Assembly: GCA_016874895.1 (NCBI GenBank) | Contig: VGSX01000156.1 | Location: 1-7,930, forward strand | Origin: Deltaproteobacteria bacterium | GTDB taxonomy: Bacteria; Desulfobacterota; Desulfobaccia; Desulfobaccales; Desulfobaccaceae | Length of the DNA stretch: 7,930 nt | Reading direction: 5' to 3' | Part shown: piece after piece, positions 6,459-7,930 of the stretch | How the letters are laid out: each line of letters starts with the position of its first letter | Numbering within the stretch: position 1 is the stretch's first letter | The notes under the pieces: generated by a model | What the model was told of the DNA's origin: nothing | What the model saw: only the letters and a program-made list of their open reading frames with translations | Database searches by the model: none | Position numbers and translations under genes: made by a program

Positions 6459-6526
6459 AAAATGTAGAACAGCCGCCCTCGGCTGTTCTCTTCAAGGAGC
6501 AGGCGAGGGCGCCTGCTCTACATTTT
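6459..6526. terminator. Compound palindrome: two hairpins inside an inverted repeat
   Basis: An outer inverted repeat, AAAATGTAGA (6459-6468) and TCTACATTTT (6517-6526), encloses two hairpins. The first has arms GAACAGCC (6467-6474) and GGCTGTTC (6481-6488). The second has arms GAGCAGGCG (6497-6505) and CGCCTGCTC (6510-6518). On each strand the last hairpin is followed by TACATTTT, so it can serve as a two-way terminator for speE. The compact two-hairpin form also resembles REP/BIME-type intergenic repeats. A 10-bp sequence, CGAGGGCGCC, from the second hairpin recurs at 6438-6447. Confidence 0.6.
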
Positions 6527-6558
6527 GGCAAGAGATTTTCACGGTCAACGTTTGTCTT

Positions 6559-6580
6559 TAGGGTGCGTGGCGCGCACCCT
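6559..6580. repeat. Short palindromic repeat, copy 1
   Basis: AGGGTGCG (6560-6567) and CGCACCCT (6573-6580) form an 8-bp stem with a 5-base loop just after the speE stop. The 20 bases from 6559 match 7679-7698 at 17 positions. It may act as an extra speE terminator, but no U-run follows. Confidence 0.6.
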
Positions 6581-6585
6581 CCGCC

Positions 6586-7548
6586 CTAAAAAAACACCAT
6601 TTCCCCGGGCAGCACGGCAAAGGGCCGGGCGTCGGTGAGCACCCGGCCGGTGGTGGTGAGGCGTTCCCGCAGGTGCTCCGGCTGGTAAGGCAGGGCCTGG
6701 GAGTAGGCGGGCCCGAACCAGCGCAGGCCGGTGGCGCCCCGTTCCTCCAGGCGGGCCGCCACCTCGGCCGGGGAGGGCCAGGCGAAGTCCTCGGCCGCGG
6801 CCAGGTGAAAACCGTACAGGTCCATGAAGCTGGGGATGAAGGCGGCATAGGCCATCACCCGGGGGAATACGGCATTGAGGGTGGCCCAGAGGTCGGGCAT
6901 GAGCCGCCCCTGGACCCCGGCGGAGCCCGACTGCACCGCCAGAATGCCGCCGGGCGCCAGTTTGCCGCGGCACATCAGATACATTTCCCGGGTGAACAGC
7001 GTCAGGGCCGGCCCGGCCTCCAGGGGCTCGGGCAGGTCCAGGACGATGACGTCAAAAGCGGCGTCGGGTTGGGACGCCAGCCAGCCCCGGCCATCCGCAG
7101 CGATCAATTCGGCCCGGGGATCGTCCAAGGCCCCCTGGTGGAAGGTGGGCAGCCAGCGGCGGCAGACCTCCACCAGCTCGCCGTCCAGGTCCACCATGAC
7201 CGCCCGCTCTACGGTGCGGTGGCGCAGCACCTCTCGCAGGGCGGCCCCTTCGCCGCCTCCCATGACCATCACCCGGCGGGGGCGGGGGTGAGCGGTGAGG
7301 GCCGGCTGCACCAGGGCCTCATGGTAGATGAATTCATCCTTTTCCGTGGATTGCAGGCGGTCGTCCAGGATCAGGACCCGGCCCCACAGTCCGCTCACGA
7401 AGATTTCGTAGGTCTGGAAGGGGGTGTTCCCTGCCGCCAGGATTTCCCGCTTCCTGAAGGCCACCAGTTCGCCGGGGGTCCACAGGTCGATGAACCACCC
7501 CTCGGGAAAGCCGGCCGGGATGTCTGTTTCGTTTATGATCGCGCCCAT
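6586..7548 (-). CDS. speE: Polyamine aminopropyltransferase (spermidine/thermospermine synthase family)
   Basis: The 320-residue cytoplasmic enzyme transfers an aminopropyl group from decarboxylated S-adenosylmethionine to a polyamine. The N-terminal beta domain includes LILDDRLQSTEKDEFIYHEA (59-78) with the conserved Q66, D71-E72 and YHE. The Rossmann part has MGGGEGAALREVLRH (96-110), the ribose-binding VDLD (119-122) and ADGRGWL (151-157). The catalytic region reads VLDLPEPLEAGP (169-180) with D171 as general base. Where spermidine synthases usually have DSTDP, this protein has DLPEP. With QSGSAGVQG (206-214), this is closer to ACL5/thermospermine-type enzymes. The product (spermidine, thermospermine or aminopropylagmatine) is therefore uncertain. 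The ATG at 7546-7548 fits family length. No good Shine-Dalgarno is seen. A likely promoter lies at 7582-7610. No speD or other polyamine gene is in the window. Confidence 0.92.
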   Translation of the reverse strand: MGAIINETDIPAGFPEGWFIDLWTPGELVAFRKREILAAGNTPFQTYEIFVSGLWGRVLILDDRLQSTEKDEFIYHEALVQPALTAHPRPRRVMVMGGGEGAALREVLRHRTVERAVMVDLDGELVEVCRRWLPTFHQGALDDPRAELIAADGRGWLASQPDAAFDVIVLDLPEPLEAGPALTLFTREMYLMCRGKLAPGGILAVQSGSAGVQGRLMPDLWATLNAVFPRVMAYAAFIPSFMDLYGFHLAAAEDFAWPSPAEVAARLEERGATGLRWFGPAYSQALPYQPEHLRERLTTTGRVLTDARPFAVLPGEMVFF

Positions 7549-7581
7549 GCAAGCCGTCAGCTTGGTAACTGGAATTTTGAT

Positions 7582-7610
7582 ATTTTAAACAACCTGGAGC
7601 CCATCTGCAA
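7582..7610 (-). promoter_or_regulatory. Predicted promoter of speE
   Basis: On the minus strand TTGCAG (-35, 7605-7610; 3 of 6 consensus) and TAAAAT (-10, 7582-7587; 5 of 6) are 17 bases apart. They give a leader of roughly 25-30 bases before the speE ATG. The AT-rich patch is isolated in GC-rich DNA, which supports it. Confidence 0.4.
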
Positions 7611-7678
7611 TATGGGGGAGGAAGAACGACTGACCGGGACAGGGGGAGGTGGTGGCAAAGTGACCGGAAATTTTTTCG

Positions 7679-7698
7679 TAGGGTGCGCACCGCGCACC
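7679..7698. repeat. Short palindromic repeat, copy 2
   Basis: TAGGGTGCGCACCGCGCACC carries a 7-bp stem, GGTGCGC (7682-7688) and GCGCACC (7692-7698), with a 3-base loop. It matches 6559-6578 at 17 of 20 bases in the same orientation, so copies flank speE. It probably belongs to a dispersed intergenic palindrome family. Confidence 0.6.
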
Positions 7699-7899
7699 GT
7701 GTCCATGAGTAAGTTTTGATGACGTATGCCTGTGCCGCAGACCCCGGCAAGACTGCTGAGGGAATTGCATGTGGGACACCCGCCTCCGAGTGTCCCCCCT
7801 TTCGAGGGAAGCTTCGGCCACGTGGGAGCTGGGAAACGATGGGGTGATTGCAGATCAGGAATGCCCACCCGGGCCCGCCTTTCCACCCCCTCCTGTGGC

Positions 7900-7928
7900 G
7901 CCGGCTCCCTGCGTCGGCATGAGCCGGC
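7900..7928. terminator. GC-rich hairpin at the window edge
   Basis: GCCGGCTC (7900-7907) and GAGCCGGC (7921-7928) make an 8-bp stem with a 13-base loop. It may be the terminator of a gene outside the window. The window ends before any T-run could be checked. Confidence 0.35.
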
Positions 7929-7930
7929 CC

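Larger units (their letters stand above)
7549..7930. other. Upstream non-coding region of speE
   Basis: No convincing gene is present. The longest frames are low-complexity Pro/Ser/Arg sequences in several overlapping phases and show no domain. The region holds a probable speE promoter, the second short palindromic repeat, an inverted repeat GGGACAC (7773-7779) / GTGTCCC (7790-7796) and a GC-rich hairpin at the right edge. It probably contains the 3' end signals of a gene beyond the window as well as the speE leader. Confidence 0.5.

Noticed and set aside
6673..7719. 348-codon plus-strand open frame
   Set aside because: It is the antisense shadow of speE, with the same low-complexity composition.
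7557..7886. 109-codon minus-strand open frame upstream of speE
   Set aside because: It is low-complexity, with a proline run. It crosses a palindromic repeat and the predicted promoter, has no ribosome binding site and overlaps other equally poor frames.

Overview
The window is GC-rich over most of its length, with all credible genes on the minus strand. Read in the direction of transcription from right to left, the order is speE-type aminopropyltransferase, NYN-domain protein with a C-terminal cold-shock-like domain, glgA, cysS, a HicA-family toxin gene, two AT-rich genes, a HicB-family antitoxin gene, and then a broken second copy of the cysS tail and hicA start. Gene content and codon use suggest a GC-rich proteobacterium or Desulfobacterota-like organism. 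That is inference only, because no rRNA or tRNA is present to place it.

Right half (about 2456-7930): an ordinary chromosomal block. SpeE makes a polyamine from decarboxylated SAM. The NYN protein is probably an RNA-acting enzyme or regulator. GlgA extends glycogen. CysS charges tRNA-Cys. These genes do not form one pathway. The gaps hold several palindromic intergenic elements: a compound double hairpin after speE, two 20-bp copies of a TAGGGTGCG...CGCGCACC palindrome flanking speE, and a nested hairpin between glgA and cysS.

Left part (1-2456): the accessory region. A hicA-hicB toxin-antitoxin pair appears to have been pulled apart by about 1.5 kb of strikingly AT-rich DNA (about 760-2252). 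That DNA carries a four-helix membrane protein with two CxxC motifs and a HIT (histidine triad) family protein. HicA keeps its first 58 residues and its catalytic GSHH motif, but its C-terminus is replaced by sequence read from the insert, and that stretch also contains a good sigma70-type promoter for the inserted genes. HicB is intact but lies 1.5 kb from its partner.

Beyond hicB there is a second, 89 % identical copy of the 185-bp segment spanning the cysS 3' end, the intergenic dyad and the hicA 5' end. The cysS part of this copy differs from the intact gene mostly by synonymous changes, which looks like divergence between two functional alleles rather than decay. It carries a private in-frame 21-bp tandem duplication. 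The simplest inference is that hicAB and a foreign cysS tail arrived together by recombination at cysS, and that the AT-rich cargo entered hicAB before or after that event.
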